A DNA stretch of 64,000 nt from Desulfovirgula thermocuniculi DSM 16036 (GCF_000429345.1 NZ_AUBR01000001.1:62001-126000); one strand, 5' to 3'; shown: positions 55,612 through 64,000, numbered from the stretch's first letter. The notes: generated from the letters alone by a model not told the origin. Numbers and translations are program-made.

Positions 55612-56565
55612 CTACTTGACGATGAAGGCTGTGGGGACCATCCTTTCCCCCAGCATGTCGCAGGGCTTGTTGATTACCTTGCCGTTGTAAAACATGGTGG
55701 TGCTGGAGCCGCCGTCCAGGTTGGCGGCCACGTACGCGCCCTGCTCGTAGAGGATGTTCTGGATGTCCAGCAGGGTGGCGCCCAGGGAGTAACCGGGCTG
55801 GCGCCCGTCAATGACCAGCATGAGGATGGTGCCGTCCCTGCGCTGCCCGATGGCCGTGCGGGGGGCCACGCCCCAGCCGCCGTCACCCTGCGTGATCATC
55901 TTCTGCCCGTTTAAAATTAAAGGGGGACCGAAGGTCACCGCTTCGGCCAGGTGCATTTTCTTCATTTCCTCCACCGTGTACTTCCCCGCCACCAGCACTC
56001 CCTCCCTGGTCAGGCCGACCACGTCCACCTTGCCCTGGATGTCTCCCCCCACCAGGAACTTGCCTTCGTGCACGATCACACCGTAGGGCAGGCGCCCCGT
56101 GCCGGTGCCCTGGGGATCGTCAAAGCCCCCGGCGTTGATGGCCGCAATGGCGTTGTTGTTAATGGCTATGGTACTCACGGTGTCCCCTTTTTCGTGCAGG
56201 TCGCGGGCCGTAGCCACCTTAACCCTGGTGGGGTCCCTCACCTCCAGGAGGTAGCCCACAAACCGCGCGCCCTTAATGTGCATCAGGCGCAGGAGGTCGT
56301 CGTTCTTCGGGCGGTTGATGTGGAACAGGTCCTGGCGGGCCTCCGTGGCCCCCTTGTTGCCCACGATGGCGGCAATTTTTTCTTCCGAGAGGAGCCAGGT
56401 TATATAGTGGGGGTGGCGGGAGGTGAGTATGGCCCCCACCACGCTGCGCTTGATGTTTTCAAAGGGGCCGAAAAGGACCACCACGGGCGAGGTGAGGAGG
56501 AAGAAGATAAGGTTGATGAGGATAAAGCGCAGGATTACCTTTAAGGCCACGCGCAGCCTCTTCAC
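55612..56565 (-). CDS. Phosphodiester glycosidase (NAGPA) family protein
   Basis: This 317-residue protein starts with a transmembrane helix or signal anchor (about residues 10-32). The C-terminal two thirds match the NAGPA family: AINAGGFDDPQGTGTG, GGWGVAPRTAIGQRRDG, LMLVIDGRQPGYSLGATL and AANLDGGSSTTMFYNG. Family members hydrolyse N-acetylglucosamine-1-phosphodiesters or act on exopolysaccharides outside the cell. It is preceded by a deacetylase gene and followed by the beta-rich protein, all on the same strand. Confidence 0.9.
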   Translation of the reverse strand: MKRLRVALKVILRFILINLIFFLLTSPVVVLFGPFENIKRSVVGAILTSRHPHYITWLLSEEKIAAIVGNKGATEARQDLFHINRPKNDDLLRLMHIKGARFVGYLLEVRDPTRVKVATARDLHEKGDTVSTIAINNNAIAAINAGGFDDPQGTGTGRLPYGVIVHEGKFLVGGDIQGKVDVVGLTREGVLVAGKYTVEEMKKMHLAEAVTFGPPLILNGQKMITQGDGGWGVAPRTAIGQRRDGTILMLVIDGRQPGYSLGATLLDIQNILYEQGAYVAANLDGGSSTTMFYNGKVINKPCDMLGERMVPTAFIVK

Positions 56566-56577
56566 AGTTGTCCCTCC

Positions 56578-57384
56578 TCAGGTGCGGGGGTAATCTTCCC
56601 GGGCCAGCCTCTGCTGCAGGCGGGTGAGGTCTATGCGGTTGCCCATCCAGATTCTCTTCAAGGCCAGCAGGTTATCGCCGGGCTTGGCCCACCCCGGCTC
56701 CATGGTAAAGGCCATGACAAAGCCCGTCTCCCTTAAGATACGTAGCGTTTCCTGATTGTAGCTCCCGTTGGGGTAGCAGAAGAAGCGCGTGTCCTGCCCT
56801 AGGGTCTGATCGAGAATCTCCTTCGATTTTCTTATCTCTTCTTCCTGCTCCCGCGGCGAAAGCACTCCCAGGGAGCGGTGGTAGAAGCCGTGGGCGGCAA
56901 TTTCCATGCCCGCGGCCTTCATCTCCAGGAGCTCTTCTCTGCTCAGGCGCTTGCCCACCTGCATCCCCGGAATGAAGAGCACGCTTTTAAAGCCGTACTG
57001 CTTCAGCACCGGCAGGGCGACCTCGTAGGTGTCCCGGTAGCCGTCGTCAAAGGTGATGACCACGGGCCGGGGCGGCAGCTTTTCGCCCCGGGTGAGGTAG
57101 GCGTAGAGTTCCTCCAGGGAGATGGGGTGGTACCGGTTCTGGTACAGGTAGGCCATCTGCTCGAGAAACTTCTCCCTGGAGATCACCGCGTCGTTGTTGG
57201 GCTCGTCACCGATCTTGTGGTACATGAGCACGGGCACCCCCGGCGGGTAGACCGGCTCCTCTCCGGCCTCCTCCTGCCGGGCGGGCGGCCCGGCCTGGCC
57301 GCCTGTCGGCGTTCTTTCCCCCGCCGGGGAACAGGCGGCGAGCAGGAAGAGTGCCGCGGCCAGCAGGGCAAAGTAGCGGTGCAT
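56578..57384 (-). CDS. Polysaccharide deacetylase family lipoprotein
   Basis: This 268-residue protein has a lipoprotein signal peptide with lipobox LLAAC (Cys18). The NodB-type deacetylase domain carries the metal-binding motif TFDDGY (about residues 113-118), HGFYHRSLG for the HxxxH pair, and FCYPNGSYN. The PVLMYHKIGDEP opening is typical of PgaB/IcaB-like deacetylases acting on poly-N-acetylglucosamine. It is 12 bases upstream of the phosphodiester glycosidase gene. Confidence 0.92.
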   Translation of the reverse strand: MHRYFALLAAALFLLAACSPAGERTPTGGQAGPPARQEEAGEEPVYPPGVPVLMYHKIGDEPNNDAVISREKFLEQMAYLYQNRYHPISLEELYAYLTRGEKLPPRPVVITFDDGYRDTYEVALPVLKQYGFKSVLFIPGMQVGKRLSREELLEMKAAGMEIAAHGFYHRSLGVLSPREQEEEIRKSKEILDQTLGQDTRFFCYPNGSYNQETLRILRETGFVMAFTMEPGWAKPGDNLLALKRIWMGNRIDLTRLQQRLAREDYPRT

Positions 57385-57510
57385 GGAGTTCCCCCGATTT
57401 CTCCTAAAATCACTTATTTATTCGCAAAAAAAGAGCCTCATTCCTTCCCAAAGGCCATATATTTGCCGGAGACCGGGAATAATAAGGGGCTGGAAGGGAG
57501 GGAAGGGGCT

Positions 57511-58038
57511 TTGCAAAAAGACCTGGACGAGCTCCTGGAAAGGAAAGTGCAGGAGGCTTTAGACGGCGACGTGCGCACCCGGGAGTACGGGCTAAAGGCC
57601 CGGGTGGTGGACGGGTGGGTCACCGTTTCCGGGGTGGTGGACACCCTGGCGGAAAAGGAGCAGGCGCAAAAAATCGCCGCCGCCGTCCCCGGCGTGCGGG
57701 GGGTGAGGAGCGCGGTGGCCGTGAGCACCGACGGAGCCGTCAGGGATGAGGACGTGGAATTTGAGGTGAGCGAGGAGCTGCGGGCGTCGGGAGTGAACCC
57801 GCACCACATAGGGGTGAAGAGCGTGAGAGGGGTGGTCTATTTAACGGGCCTCGCGGACAGCCCGGCGGAAATAGAAAGGGCCAGGGCTGCGGCGGCTAAG
57901 GCCCGCGGGGTAAAGGAAGTGGTCTGTCAGGTGAAACTTCTTCCCCCGGGGGGGTACGACGAGGAGGATTTAACGGCCATTTTCCACCATCAGGTCAACA
58001 ACGACCGGGAGGACGAGGGAGAGGCCCGGCTGTTCTAA
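57511..58038 (+). CDS. BON domain protein
   Basis: This 175-residue protein contains two BON domains (about residues 8-75 and 80-145). Each has the pattern of an alpha helix followed by VxVSGVVDTLAEKEQAQKIA and VVYLTGLADSPAEIERARAAA. The acidic C-terminus is YDEEDLT...DEGEARLF. There is no signal peptide, so it is probably cytoplasmic. The TTG at 57511 has GGGAAGGGG upstream; the longer open frame before it runs antisense through the deacetylase gene. Confidence 0.82.
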   Translation: MQKDLDELLERKVQEALDGDVRTREYGLKARVVDGWVTVSGVVDTLAEKEQAQKIAAAVPGVRGVRSAVAVSTDGAVRDEDVEFEVSEELRASGVNPHHIGVKSVRGVVYLTGLADSPAEIERARAAAAKARGVKEVVCQVKLLPPGGYDEEDLTAIFHHQVNNDREDEGEARLF

Positions 58039-58044
58039 GGACGC

Positions 58045-58070
58045 GGCGGCGGGTGAAAAGACCCGCCGCC
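58045..58070. terminator. Hairpin between convergent BON and amidase genes
   Basis: GGCGGCGGGT (58045-58054) and ACCCGCCGCC (58061-58070) make a perfect 10-bp stem with loop GAAAAG, placed between two convergent stop codons. No long T tract follows on either strand. Confidence 0.5.
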
Positions 58071-58077
58071 AGAGCTT

Positions 58078-59241
58078 TTAAAGCTCGTCCCTGATTTTAA
58101 ATAGGTGGAAGACCGTGGACTTGTCCCAGCCGATATCCCAGGGGCAGTGGTAGCGGTCCACCGTGTGGGCGTTCACCACCGGGTAGCCCCCGGAATCCGC
58201 GCCCACCACAATGGCGAAGTGCTCGATGTGCCCCTTCTCTTCGTAGCCGATGAGGTCCCCCTTTTGCAGCTCCCGCACCGCCCCCCTGGGGAAGGCGGCG
58301 GTGGGCTGGTTTACTTGCGCAAAAGTTCCCCGGGCAATGCGCCTGGCGCGCCCGCTGTAGAGGAGCCAGCGGGCAAAGGCCTCCGTCTGTACCCAGGCCC
58401 GGCTGCCGGAGCCGCCCTGGCGGTCGTAGCGGTAGTACCACGTGCCGTCCATGGGGAGCCTGCCCCCTTCTTCTCTGTCCCCCAGGCACTGGGAGACGAA
58501 GTTGGTACAGTCGCCGCCCCGGTCGTTTAGGTCCCGGTATCGCGAGTTGTAGCGGTGGTCGTTGCCTGCCCCCCAGGCCAGCCCGGCATACTTGTCCGCA
58601 TAGCGCACCGCCCCTTCCCGGTCAAACACCTTGGGTCCGGTGCCCGGGGCCTTCTTTTCCCTCCCCTCGCCTTCGGCTCCGGAAACCGGCTGCACTAGGG
58701 CCGGGCCGTCTGCCGGGGTGGGCTTCTCGGCCAGGGAATCGTCGCCCAGGCCGTCGAGGTAGAAGTCCTGCTGGATGAGCCACCGCCCGTCCTTTTTGAC
58801 CAATTTCATCCAGTGGCGGGTGCCGATGCCAAAGCGATTTATTTGCGCGTCGCCGGGGTACACGTAGCCCAGCTGGAGGCTGTGGTGAACCAGAAGCTCG
58901 GCGGCGTCCTTTTCCCAGCGCCACCAGGGTACGCGCAGGGCGGCGTTGGCCTCCACGAACCGTACCCCCCGCTTGGCGGCCCAGGCCTGCACGTAGCTCA
59001 CCTTGCCCTGCTCGTGGGCGAGGGCCCACCGGCCCAGCCTGGTGTCGGTGTCGTAGTATTTATCCAGCGGCGGCGGAGCGCCCGTAAGCAGGGCCCTTGC
59101 CCGGAAGCCGAAAATTTCGTTTAACGCGGCCATGAGCTCCTCCTTTGCGGGCGCAGGGGGGGCCGTGCCCTGGGCGCAAGCACCCCCGGCAAGGCAGTTA
59201 AAGAAGAGGAGCAGCGGCAGGACGGTCGTCCACAGGCGCAT
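58078..59241 (-). CDS. Secreted amidase_6-domain protein
   Basis: This 387-residue protein has a signal peptide (about residues 1-24, ending GGACAQG). The C-terminal domain (about 215-387) matches the putative amidase domain (Amidase_6): REGAVRYADKYAGLAW, then GGDCTNFVSQCLGD with the likely catalytic cysteine, and GHIEHFAIVVGA with the histidine. The N-terminal part (residues 30-150) resembles an NTF2-like accessory region. Likely role: cell-wall or spore-cortex peptide hydrolysis. The LCP-like gene is upstream on the same strand. Confidence 0.83.
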   Translation of the reverse strand: MRLWTTVLPLLLFFNCLAGGACAQGTAPPAPAKEELMAALNEIFGFRARALLTGAPPPLDKYYDTDTRLGRWALAHEQGKVSYVQAWAAKRGVRFVEANAALRVPWWRWEKDAAELLVHHSLQLGYVYPGDAQINRFGIGTRHWMKLVKKDGRWLIQQDFYLDGLGDDSLAEKPTPADGPALVQPVSGAEGEGREKKAPGTGPKVFDREGAVRYADKYAGLAWGAGNDHRYNSRYRDLNDRGGDCTNFVSQCLGDREEGGRLPMDGTWYYRYDRQGGSGSRAWVQTEAFARWLLYSGRARRIARGTFAQVNQPTAAFPRGAVRELQKGDLIGYEEKGHIEHFAIVVGADSGGYPVVNAHTVDRYHCPWDIGWDKSTVFHLFKIRDEL

Positions 59242-59253
59242 GTTTCCCCCTCC

Positions 59254-59958
59254 CTAATACTCGCGGGTTACCTCCCGCAGGACCTGCCACCAGGCTTCCG
59301 GGGGCACCTCGCAGTACCTGCGGGCGCCGGCAGAAAACTCGTATCCCGGCAGGGCCTTTTTGCGCAGGATCTCCGGGCCGTTTCCCTGCAGGGCCTGGTA
59401 GAGCGCTATGATCTGCCCCACCCCCAGGTTTGTCTCCACGCCGGTGGTGAAGATCCAGAGGAGGCGGGGCAGCTTCACGAGCACCGGCGGCTCAATGAGC
59501 CTGGCCGCCAGGGCCCGGATTTCCGCCTGCAGGTCCAGGCGCTGTGCGGTGTAGGTGCCCTCAAAGACTTCCAGCAGGGAGGTTTTCTTACCGTCAATGG
59601 CCAGGGGGCCGAGGGCCTCGCTGGTGCGGGCCAGCGTTTCCTGGCTCACGTCCACGTAGTGGGTGATGGGAATGCCGAAGCGCTTTTCAAGGTAGGCGGT
59701 GACCCCTTCCCTCCCCGCGCGGTAAAAGAGCTCCTCCAGTGTGGCGGCACCGCCTTCGCGGACCAGGGCGTTGACGGGAATGGAAACTATGCCCACCGGC
59801 TTTTTGTGTGGGGTGATGCTCATCAGGGTGACGGCCTTGAGGCGGGAGTGATCGGTCCAGAAGATGAGCACGTTAACGGCCTGGTCTTCGCCGGCGCGCG
59901 CCGCCCGTGCCGGGCCCAGGAGGAAAAGGGCTGCCAGCAAACCGGCTAGAAAGCGCAT
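59254..59958 (-). CDS. LytR-CpsA-Psr (LCP)-related protein
   Basis: This 234-residue protein has a signal peptide or anchor (about residues 1-22). VNVLIFWTDHSR and VTLMSITPHKKPVGIVSIPVNALV align with the LCP family, where arginines and aspartates in this region bind polyprenyl-pyrophosphate lipids. The protein is shorter than most LCP enzymes, and the usual RDS/DTIM motif reads SRLKAVTLM, so attachment activity is uncertain. The ATG at 59958 is preferred; the frame is open further upstream without similarity. Confidence 0.7.
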   Translation of the reverse strand: MRFLAGLLAALFLLGPARAARAGEDQAVNVLIFWTDHSRLKAVTLMSITPHKKPVGIVSIPVNALVREGGAATLEELFYRAGREGVTAYLEKRFGIPITHYVDVSQETLARTSEALGPLAIDGKKTSLLEVFEGTYTAQRLDLQAEIRALAARLIEPPVLVKLPRLLWIFTTGVETNLGVGQIIALYQALQGNGPEILRKKALPGYEFSAGARRYCEVPPEAWWQVLREVTREY

Positions 59959-60033
59959 GAGCTTGCAAGGCCCCCTTTGGCTCGCACAGGTATCAGTTTG
60001 GCATGGGAGGGAGCATTTTATGCGGGGCGCATA

Positions 60034-60062
60034 TTGACAGGGAAGGGGGAGGGGGTTATACT
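60034..60062 (+). promoter_or_regulatory. Promoter of hisG
   Basis: TTGACA (60034-60039), a G-rich 17-base spacer and TATACT (60057-60062) make a strong sigma-A promoter, 62 bases before hisG. An ATATTAACATATTAAAT stretch follows, without a clear dyad. Confidence 0.8.
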
Positions 60063-60124
60063 GGAAAAAGATTCGCTGCCATGATAGCATATTAACATAT
60101 TAAATAGCTAAAGGAGGCCGCAAG

Positions 60125-60994
60125 ATGAAGCTGCGCCTGGGACTGCCCAAAGGGAGCCTGCAGGAGGCCACCTTCCAGCTCTTCAAGCGGGCGGGCTTTA
60201 ACCTGGCGGTAAGGAGCCGCTCTTACTTTCCCAGCGTGGACGACCCTGAGCTGGAGGTAGTCCTCATGCGCGCCCAGGAAATTCCCCGCTACGTGAGCGA
60301 GGGGATGCTGGATGCGGGCATCAGCGGGCTGGACTGGATTATGGAAAACGAGGCCGACGTGGTGGAAGTGGCCGAGCTGGTCTACTCCAAGCAGACCGCC
60401 AATCCCATCCGGCTGGTCCTGGCGGTGGCCAACGACAGCCCCATTAAGACCGTGCAGGACCTGCAGGGCAAGCGCATTGCCACGGAGCTGGTGCGGGTAA
60501 CCAGGAAGTTCCTGGCGGAGCACGGCGTGGAGGCCTTTGTGGAGTTTTCCTACGGCGCCACGGAGGTAAAGGTTCCCCACCTGGTGGATGCCATTGCCGA
60601 CCTGACGGAGACGGGGGCTTCTTTAAAGGCGCACAACCTGCGGGAGATTGCCACCATTCTTGTCTCCACTCCCCGCCTCCACGCCAACAAGAAGGCCTGG
60701 GCGGATCCCTTTAAGAGGGAGAAGCTGGAGAACCTGGCCGTGCTCCTCCAGGGGGCCCTGCGGGCGGACGCCAAGGTGGGCCTGAAGATGAACGTGCCCC
60801 GCGGGGCGCTGGCGGAGGTGCTGGCGCTTTTGCCGGCCATGAAGCACCCGACCATTTCCCAGCTGGTGGACAGCGAGTGGGTGGCCGTGGAGGTAATCCT
60901 CGACGAGAAAAAGGTGCGGGACCTCATCCCGGCCTTAAAGCGCGCCGGCGCCCAGGATATCATTGAGTACCCCCTTAACAAGGTCATCCCTTAA
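60125..60994 (+). CDS. hisG: ATP phosphoribosyltransferase, long form
   Basis: HisG, 289 residues, catalyses the first step of histidine synthesis. It has the catalytic core ([69 protein letters not shown]) and the C-terminal regulatory ACT-like domain (about 210-289, ending EYPLNKVIP), so it is the histidine-inhibited long form that needs no HisZ. No other his gene lies in the window. The ATG has AAAGGAGG upstream. Confidence 0.95.
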   Translation: MKLRLGLPKGSLQEATFQLFKRAGFNLAVRSRSYFPSVDDPELEVVLMRAQEIPRYVSEGMLDAGISGLDWIMENEADVVEVAELVYSKQTANPIRLVLAVANDSPIKTVQDLQGKRIATELVRVTRKFLAEHGVEAFVEFSYGATEVKVPHLVDAIADLTETGASLKAHNLREIATILVSTPRLHANKKAWADPFKREKLENLAVLLQGALRADAKVGLKMNVPRGALAEVLALLPAMKHPTISQLVDSEWVAVEVILDEKKVRDLIPALKRAGAQDIIEYPLNKVIP

Positions 60995-61074
60995 AAAAGG
61001 CGTGCGGGGGAGGTTATAGGCGGAAAGGAAGAGAATTACTCTTTAATAAAGGCTTTTGCCGGGGGTGATCGGCT

Positions 61075-62469
61075 GTGGGACAGAAAGCGGAGGTCATCGC
61101 CCGCCTTTTTTACCCCCGGGCCGTGGCCGTAATCGGGGTGACCGCCTCCCCCGAGCGCGTGGGCTACAACCTCCTGGAGAGCATTGTTTCCGCCGGCTTT
61201 AAGGGGCGAATTTATCCCGTTCACCCCCGGCTGGAGACGCTGGCCGGGCTGCCGGTCTACCGCTCTCTGGAAGAAGTGCCGGGCCCGGTGGACCTGGCGG
61301 TGGTGGGGGTCAACCAGCTGGCGGCCCTGGAAGTGGTGGAGGAGTGCGGGCGGAAAGGGGTAAAAGGCGTCGTCCTGGTGGCCGGGGGCTTTAAAGAGAC
61401 GGGCCCGCAGGGAGAGGCCCTGGAGAAGAGGCTGGTGGAAGTGGCGCGGCGGTACGGCATGGAAGTAGTGGGCCCCAATACCCTGGGGCTGCTCAACACC
61501 CACGCCGGCTTAAACGCCACCTTCTACCCTCTCGGGGAATTGCCGCGGGGCAGCGCCTCTTTTATTACCCAGAGCGGCGGGGTGGGACTGGCCATCCTGC
61601 AGAAGGCCCGGGATGAGGGGCTGGGCATCGGCAAGTGGGTAGGGGTGGGAAACCGCAGCACGCTGGAGCCTGCCGACTACCTGGAATACCTGGCGCAGGA
61701 CGAGAGCACCTCCGTCATCGGCCTTTTCCTGGAAGGCACGGAGGACGCCGGGCGCCTGGCGCGGGTGGCCGGAAAGGTGGCGCGGCAGAAGCCCGTGGTG
61801 GTCTACAAGGTGGGGCGTTCGGGGAGGGCGGACTTTGCGGCCCTTACCCATACCGGCAGCATGGCCGGGAGCTACCGCATGTACCGGCAAATCTTCGGCG
61901 AGCAGTTCGGCCTTCTGATGGTGGAGAATACCCTGGCCATGGTAGCCGCCTGCAAGGCCCTGGCCCTGGCCCCTCGCCCCGCCGGGAACGGCGTGGGGGT
62001 GGTTACGCACACGGCAGGCCCTAGCATCGTCTTTCTGGACGAAGTGGCCATGGGGGGAGGGGTTTTCCCCGCCTTTGCGCCGGAAACAATGGAGAAAATC
62101 AAGGGGATCCTGGGAGAAAATCCCCCGGTGGTGTTAAAGAACCCCCTGGATGCGGCGGGGCAGGGAATGCAGGCCGCCACCTTTGGCCGCCTGCTGGAAG
62201 CGGTGGCGCAGGATCCCGGGGTAAACTTGCTGGCGGCTATTTTCTGCCAGCACAGGCACTGGCGCTGCCCTACGCCGGAGATCCTGGCCGTCAGGGAGCG
62301 CTACGGCAAGCCCGTGGTGGCCCTTTACATTGCCGCCCTGGATGAGGTGAGGCCGGAGAGGGATATCCTGCAGGGCCGCGGGGTGCCCGTTTATCTTACG
62401 CCCGAGGAGGCGTCGTGGGGGGCCACCGCGCTCATCCACTACGCCTTGCGCCGGGGAGAGGGGGAATAA
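61075..62469 (+). CDS. ADP-forming acyl/acetyl-CoA synthetase alpha subunit
   Basis: This 464-residue protein has a CoA-binding Rossmann domain (residues 10-130, with AVAVIGVTASPERVGYNLLESI) followed by two succinyl-CoA-synthetase-like flavodoxin folds. The phosphorylated histidine is expected in LTHTGSMAG (about residue 262), and SFITQSGGVG is conserved. These enzymes make ATP or GTP from acyl-CoA and are typical of energy metabolism in anaerobes. The beta subunit starts two bases after its stop codon. The GTG start has GGGGGTGAT upstream. Substrate is unknown. Confidence 0.9.
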   Translation: MGQKAEVIARLFYPRAVAVIGVTASPERVGYNLLESIVSAGFKGRIYPVHPRLETLAGLPVYRSLEEVPGPVDLAVVGVNQLAALEVVEECGRKGVKGVVLVAGGFKETGPQGEALEKRLVEVARRYGMEVVGPNTLGLLNTHAGLNATFYPLGELPRGSASFITQSGGVGLAILQKARDEGLGIGKWVGVGNRSTLEPADYLEYLAQDESTSVIGLFLEGTEDAGRLARVAGKVARQKPVVVYKVGRSGRADFAALTHTGSMAGSYRMYRQIFGEQFGLLMVENTLAMVAACKALALAPRPAGNGVGVVTHTAGPSIVFLDEVAMGGGVFPAFAPETMEKIKGILGENPPVVLKNPLDAAGQGMQAATFGRLLEAVAQDPGVNLLAAIFCQHRHWRCPTPEILAVRERYGKPVVALYIAALDEVRPERDILQGRGVPVYLTPEEASWGATALIHYALRRGEGE

Positions 62470-62471
62470 AG

Positions 62472-63158
62472 ATGGTCGCAGGGGAGATCGTGGCTGCTGC
62501 CCGCCGTGAAGGCCGCCGCATTTTATGCGAGGACGAGGCCAAGGAGGTGCTGCGCCGTGCAGGCGTACCGGTGGTGCCTTGCCGCCTGGCCGCAAGCGAG
62601 GATGAGGCCGTGGCCCTGGCCGAAGAAATGGGTTACCCGGTGGTTTTAAAGGTGCGCTCGCCCCTTATCGTGCACAAGACGGAGGCAGGCGGCGTGGCGC
62701 TGGACCTGCGGGGGGAGGCGGAAGTCCGCCGCGCGTACCGCGGCATATTGTCCCGGGCGGCGGCGCTGGACCCCCGGGCCCTGGTCAGCGTGCAGCCCAT
62801 GGCCCCGCCGGGGAGGGAAGTGATCGTGGGGGTGACCGGGGATCCTCACTTCGGGCCCGTAATCATGGCGGGGCTGGGGGGAGTGCTGGCCGAGATCCTC
62901 GAGGACGTGAGCTTCCGCCTCCTACCGGTGGCGCGAGAGGAAGCCGTGAGGATGCTCCGCTCCCTCCGGGGGTACCGGCTGCTGGCGGGTTACCGGGGCG
63001 TACCTCCTGCCGACATCGAGGCGCTGGCGGACTTGCTGGTGAAGGTATCGGGGCTGATGGAGGCCCACCCGGAGATTGGAGAGCTGGACTTAAACCCGGT
63101 GCTGGTGTACGAGCGGGGGCTCGTGGTGGCCGATGCCCGCCTGGTGCTGGCCGGGTAA
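62472..63158 (+). CDS. ADP-forming acyl/acetyl-CoA synthetase beta subunit (ATP-grasp)
   Basis: This 228-residue protein is the ATP-grasp subunit, with EDEAKEVLRRAGVPVVPCRLA, YPVVLKVRSPLIVHKTEAGGVAL, VSVQPMAPPGREVIVGVTGDP and GELDLNPVLV. Its length fits the separate beta subunits of acetate-CoA ligase (ADP-forming). It is coupled to the alpha gene with a two-base gap. An in-frame extension overlapping the alpha gene is not supported. Confidence 0.92.
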   Translation: MVAGEIVAAARREGRRILCEDEAKEVLRRAGVPVVPCRLAASEDEAVALAEEMGYPVVLKVRSPLIVHKTEAGGVALDLRGEAEVRRAYRGILSRAAALDPRALVSVQPMAPPGREVIVGVTGDPHFGPVIMAGLGGVLAEILEDVSFRLLPVAREEAVRMLRSLRGYRLLAGYRGVPPADIEALADLLVKVSGLMEAHPEIGELDLNPVLVYERGLVVADARLVLAG

Positions 63159-63218
63159 GCGTTGCGGGATGCGGTTAGACTATGGCCAGGGGAAAATCAA
63201 GCGAAAGGGTTTGAGGAA

Positions 63219-63911
63219 ATGATTCCCTTGCGGGACAGCATAAGGCCCCGCCACAGGCCTTTTATCAACTGGCTTTTAATTTTTGCCAACCTGCTCGTGT
63301 TCATAAAGGAACTCGGACTTACCCCGGCAGAGCTAAACCACCTCTTTTACCGCTGGGGGGTCATCCCCGCCAGGGTGGTTCACGACCTTGCCGTGGGGGC
63401 TCCCCTCGAGCCCGTAATGGTAACTTTCGTGACGGCCATTTTCTTGCACGGCGGGTGGGTGCACTTCCTGGGCAACATGCTCTACCTCTGGGTTTTCGGG
63501 GATAACGTGGAGGACCGCCTGGGCCACTTCCGCTACCTCCTCTTTTACCTCCTGGCCGGCGTGGCGGGCAACGCCGCCCACGTGCTGGCCAATCCCGCTT
63601 CCCCGGTGCCCGTGGTGGGGGCCAGCGGGGCCATCGCCGGCGTGCTGGGCGCTTACTTCGTTACCTTCCGGCGCTCCAGGATCCTGGCCCTGGTGCCGGT
63701 CTTCTTTTTTGTTACCCTCATGGAGGTACCGGCGGTCATCTTCCTGGCCCTGTGGTTTTTCATCCAGCTTTTCAACGGCGCGGCGTCGCTGGGCGGCGCG
63801 GCCAACCCGGTGGCCTGGTGGGCCCACATCGGCGGCTTTGTGGCGGGCATGGTGTTAATTAAAGTGATGGCCCCCCGCTTCCGCCTCTACAACGACTACC
63901 CGCGGTGGTAG
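63219..63911 (+). CDS. Rhomboid family intramembrane serine protease
   Basis: This protein of about 230 residues has six transmembrane helices. The catalytic serine lies in GASGAIAG (about residue 147 from this start) and the histidine in WWAHIGGFVAGM near the C-terminus. An HFLGNMLYLWVFGDNVED segment matches the family loop L1 region. The ATG at 63219 has GAGGAA upstream; the frame is open from TTG 63162. It follows the synthetase genes. Confidence 0.9.
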   Translation: MIPLRDSIRPRHRPFINWLLIFANLLVFIKELGLTPAELNHLFYRWGVIPARVVHDLAVGAPLEPVMVTFVTAIFLHGGWVHFLGNMLYLWVFGDNVEDRLGHFRYLLFYLLAGVAGNAAHVLANPASPVPVVGASGAIAGVLGAYFVTFRRSRILALVPVFFFVTLMEVPAVIFLALWFFIQLFNGAASLGGAANPVAWWAHIGGFVAGMVLIKVMAPRFRLYNDYPRW

Positions 63912-64000
63912 GCGTTTACCGCCAGGAACCAGAGCGCCCCCAGGGCCGCGCAGGCCGGCAGGGTCAGCGCCCAGGCCAGGGCCATCCTGGCCACCGTATC
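63896..64000 (-). CDS. PiT-family inorganic phosphate transporter, C-terminal fragment
   Basis: The last 34 codons of a minus-strand gene enter the window from the right and end at TAG (63896-63898). The sequence contains RMALAWALTLPACAALGALWFLAVNA, which matches the final transmembrane helix of PiT phosphate permeases (RxxxAWxLTLP). It overlaps the rhomboid gene end by 16 bases. The rest lies outside the window. Confidence 0.65.
   Translation of the reverse strand, partial: DTVARMALAWALTLPACAALGALWFLAVNAYHRG

Noticed and set aside
56878-57510. N-terminal extension of the BON protein by more than 200 codons
   Set aside because: The extension is antisense to the deacetylase gene and lacks similarity; TTG 57511 with GGGAAGGGG fits the family start.

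Overview
The window looks like chromosomal DNA from a GC-rich, endospore-forming, anaerobic Firmicute of the class Clostridia (Peptococcaceae or Moorella-like; this lineage is inferred from content, not shown by a marker gene). Supporting signs are sporulation and germination genes (spoIVFA/spoIVFB, spo0B, a gerA/gerC pair, lonB), two T-box riboswitches, a combined mreBCD-minCDE cell-shape cluster, a biotin-dependent sodium-pump decarboxylase module and an ADP-forming acyl-CoA synthetase. Gene density is high, many starts are GTG or TTG, and overlaps of a few bases are common. I see no prophage, insertion sequence or CRISPR array.

Layout. 1-4.1 kb: a DUF554 membrane protein (partial), a B12-binding radical SAM protein, tRNA-Arg(TCT), and a minus-strand oadG-biotin carrier-oadB operon. 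4.5-12.7 kb: proteostasis cluster tig-clpP-clpX, lonB, lon-engB. 12.7-18.1 kb: a solute-binding lipoprotein-like gene, valS and folC. 18.2-21.4 kb: spore germination gerA-gerC behind a sigma-G-like promoter. 21.5-30.6 kb: DUF4321, maf, radC, mreBCD, PBP2, minC(short)-minD-minE, rodA. 30.6-33.1 kb: a frameshifted phosphomannomutase and mannose-1-phosphate guanylyltransferase. 33.3-39.6 kb: a carboxypeptidase-regulatory-like protein, spoIVFA-spoIVFB, two radical-SAM-associated genes and RNase G. 39.6-44.2 kb: accessory transport genes (cstA and a T-box-controlled sodium:solute symporter) lying between rng and rplU. 44.3-54.2 kb: rplU-rpmA-spo0B-obg-proB-proA, a LysR regulator, nadD-rsfS, and leuS under a T-box. 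54.2-60 kb: mostly minus-strand cell-envelope genes. 60-64 kb: long-form hisG, two ADP-forming synthetase subunits, rhomboid protease, and the end of a PiT phosphate transporter.

The strongest unusual signal is upstream of leuS. A complete tRNA-Ala(GGC) gene with encoded CCA lies inside the leuS T-box leader, between the specifier domain (Stem I, specifier CTC = Leu) and the antiterminator. The other T-box in this window has an ordinary Stem III hairpin in that slot. The whole unit is driven by a perfect consensus promoter (TTGACA-17-TATAAT) that runs into the rsfS stop codon. Alanine tRNA synthesis would therefore be coupled to, but placed upstream of, leucine-controlled attenuation of leuS.

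Other notable points: PBP2 and RodA, a known enzyme pair, each carry an extra charged helical insertion of about 60 residues on the predicted outer side. MinC lacks its N-terminal domain. L27 lacks the usual Firmicute N-terminal extension and the Prp protease gene is absent from its usual place. Three convergent gene pairs share their stop codons through a palindromic tetranucleotide.
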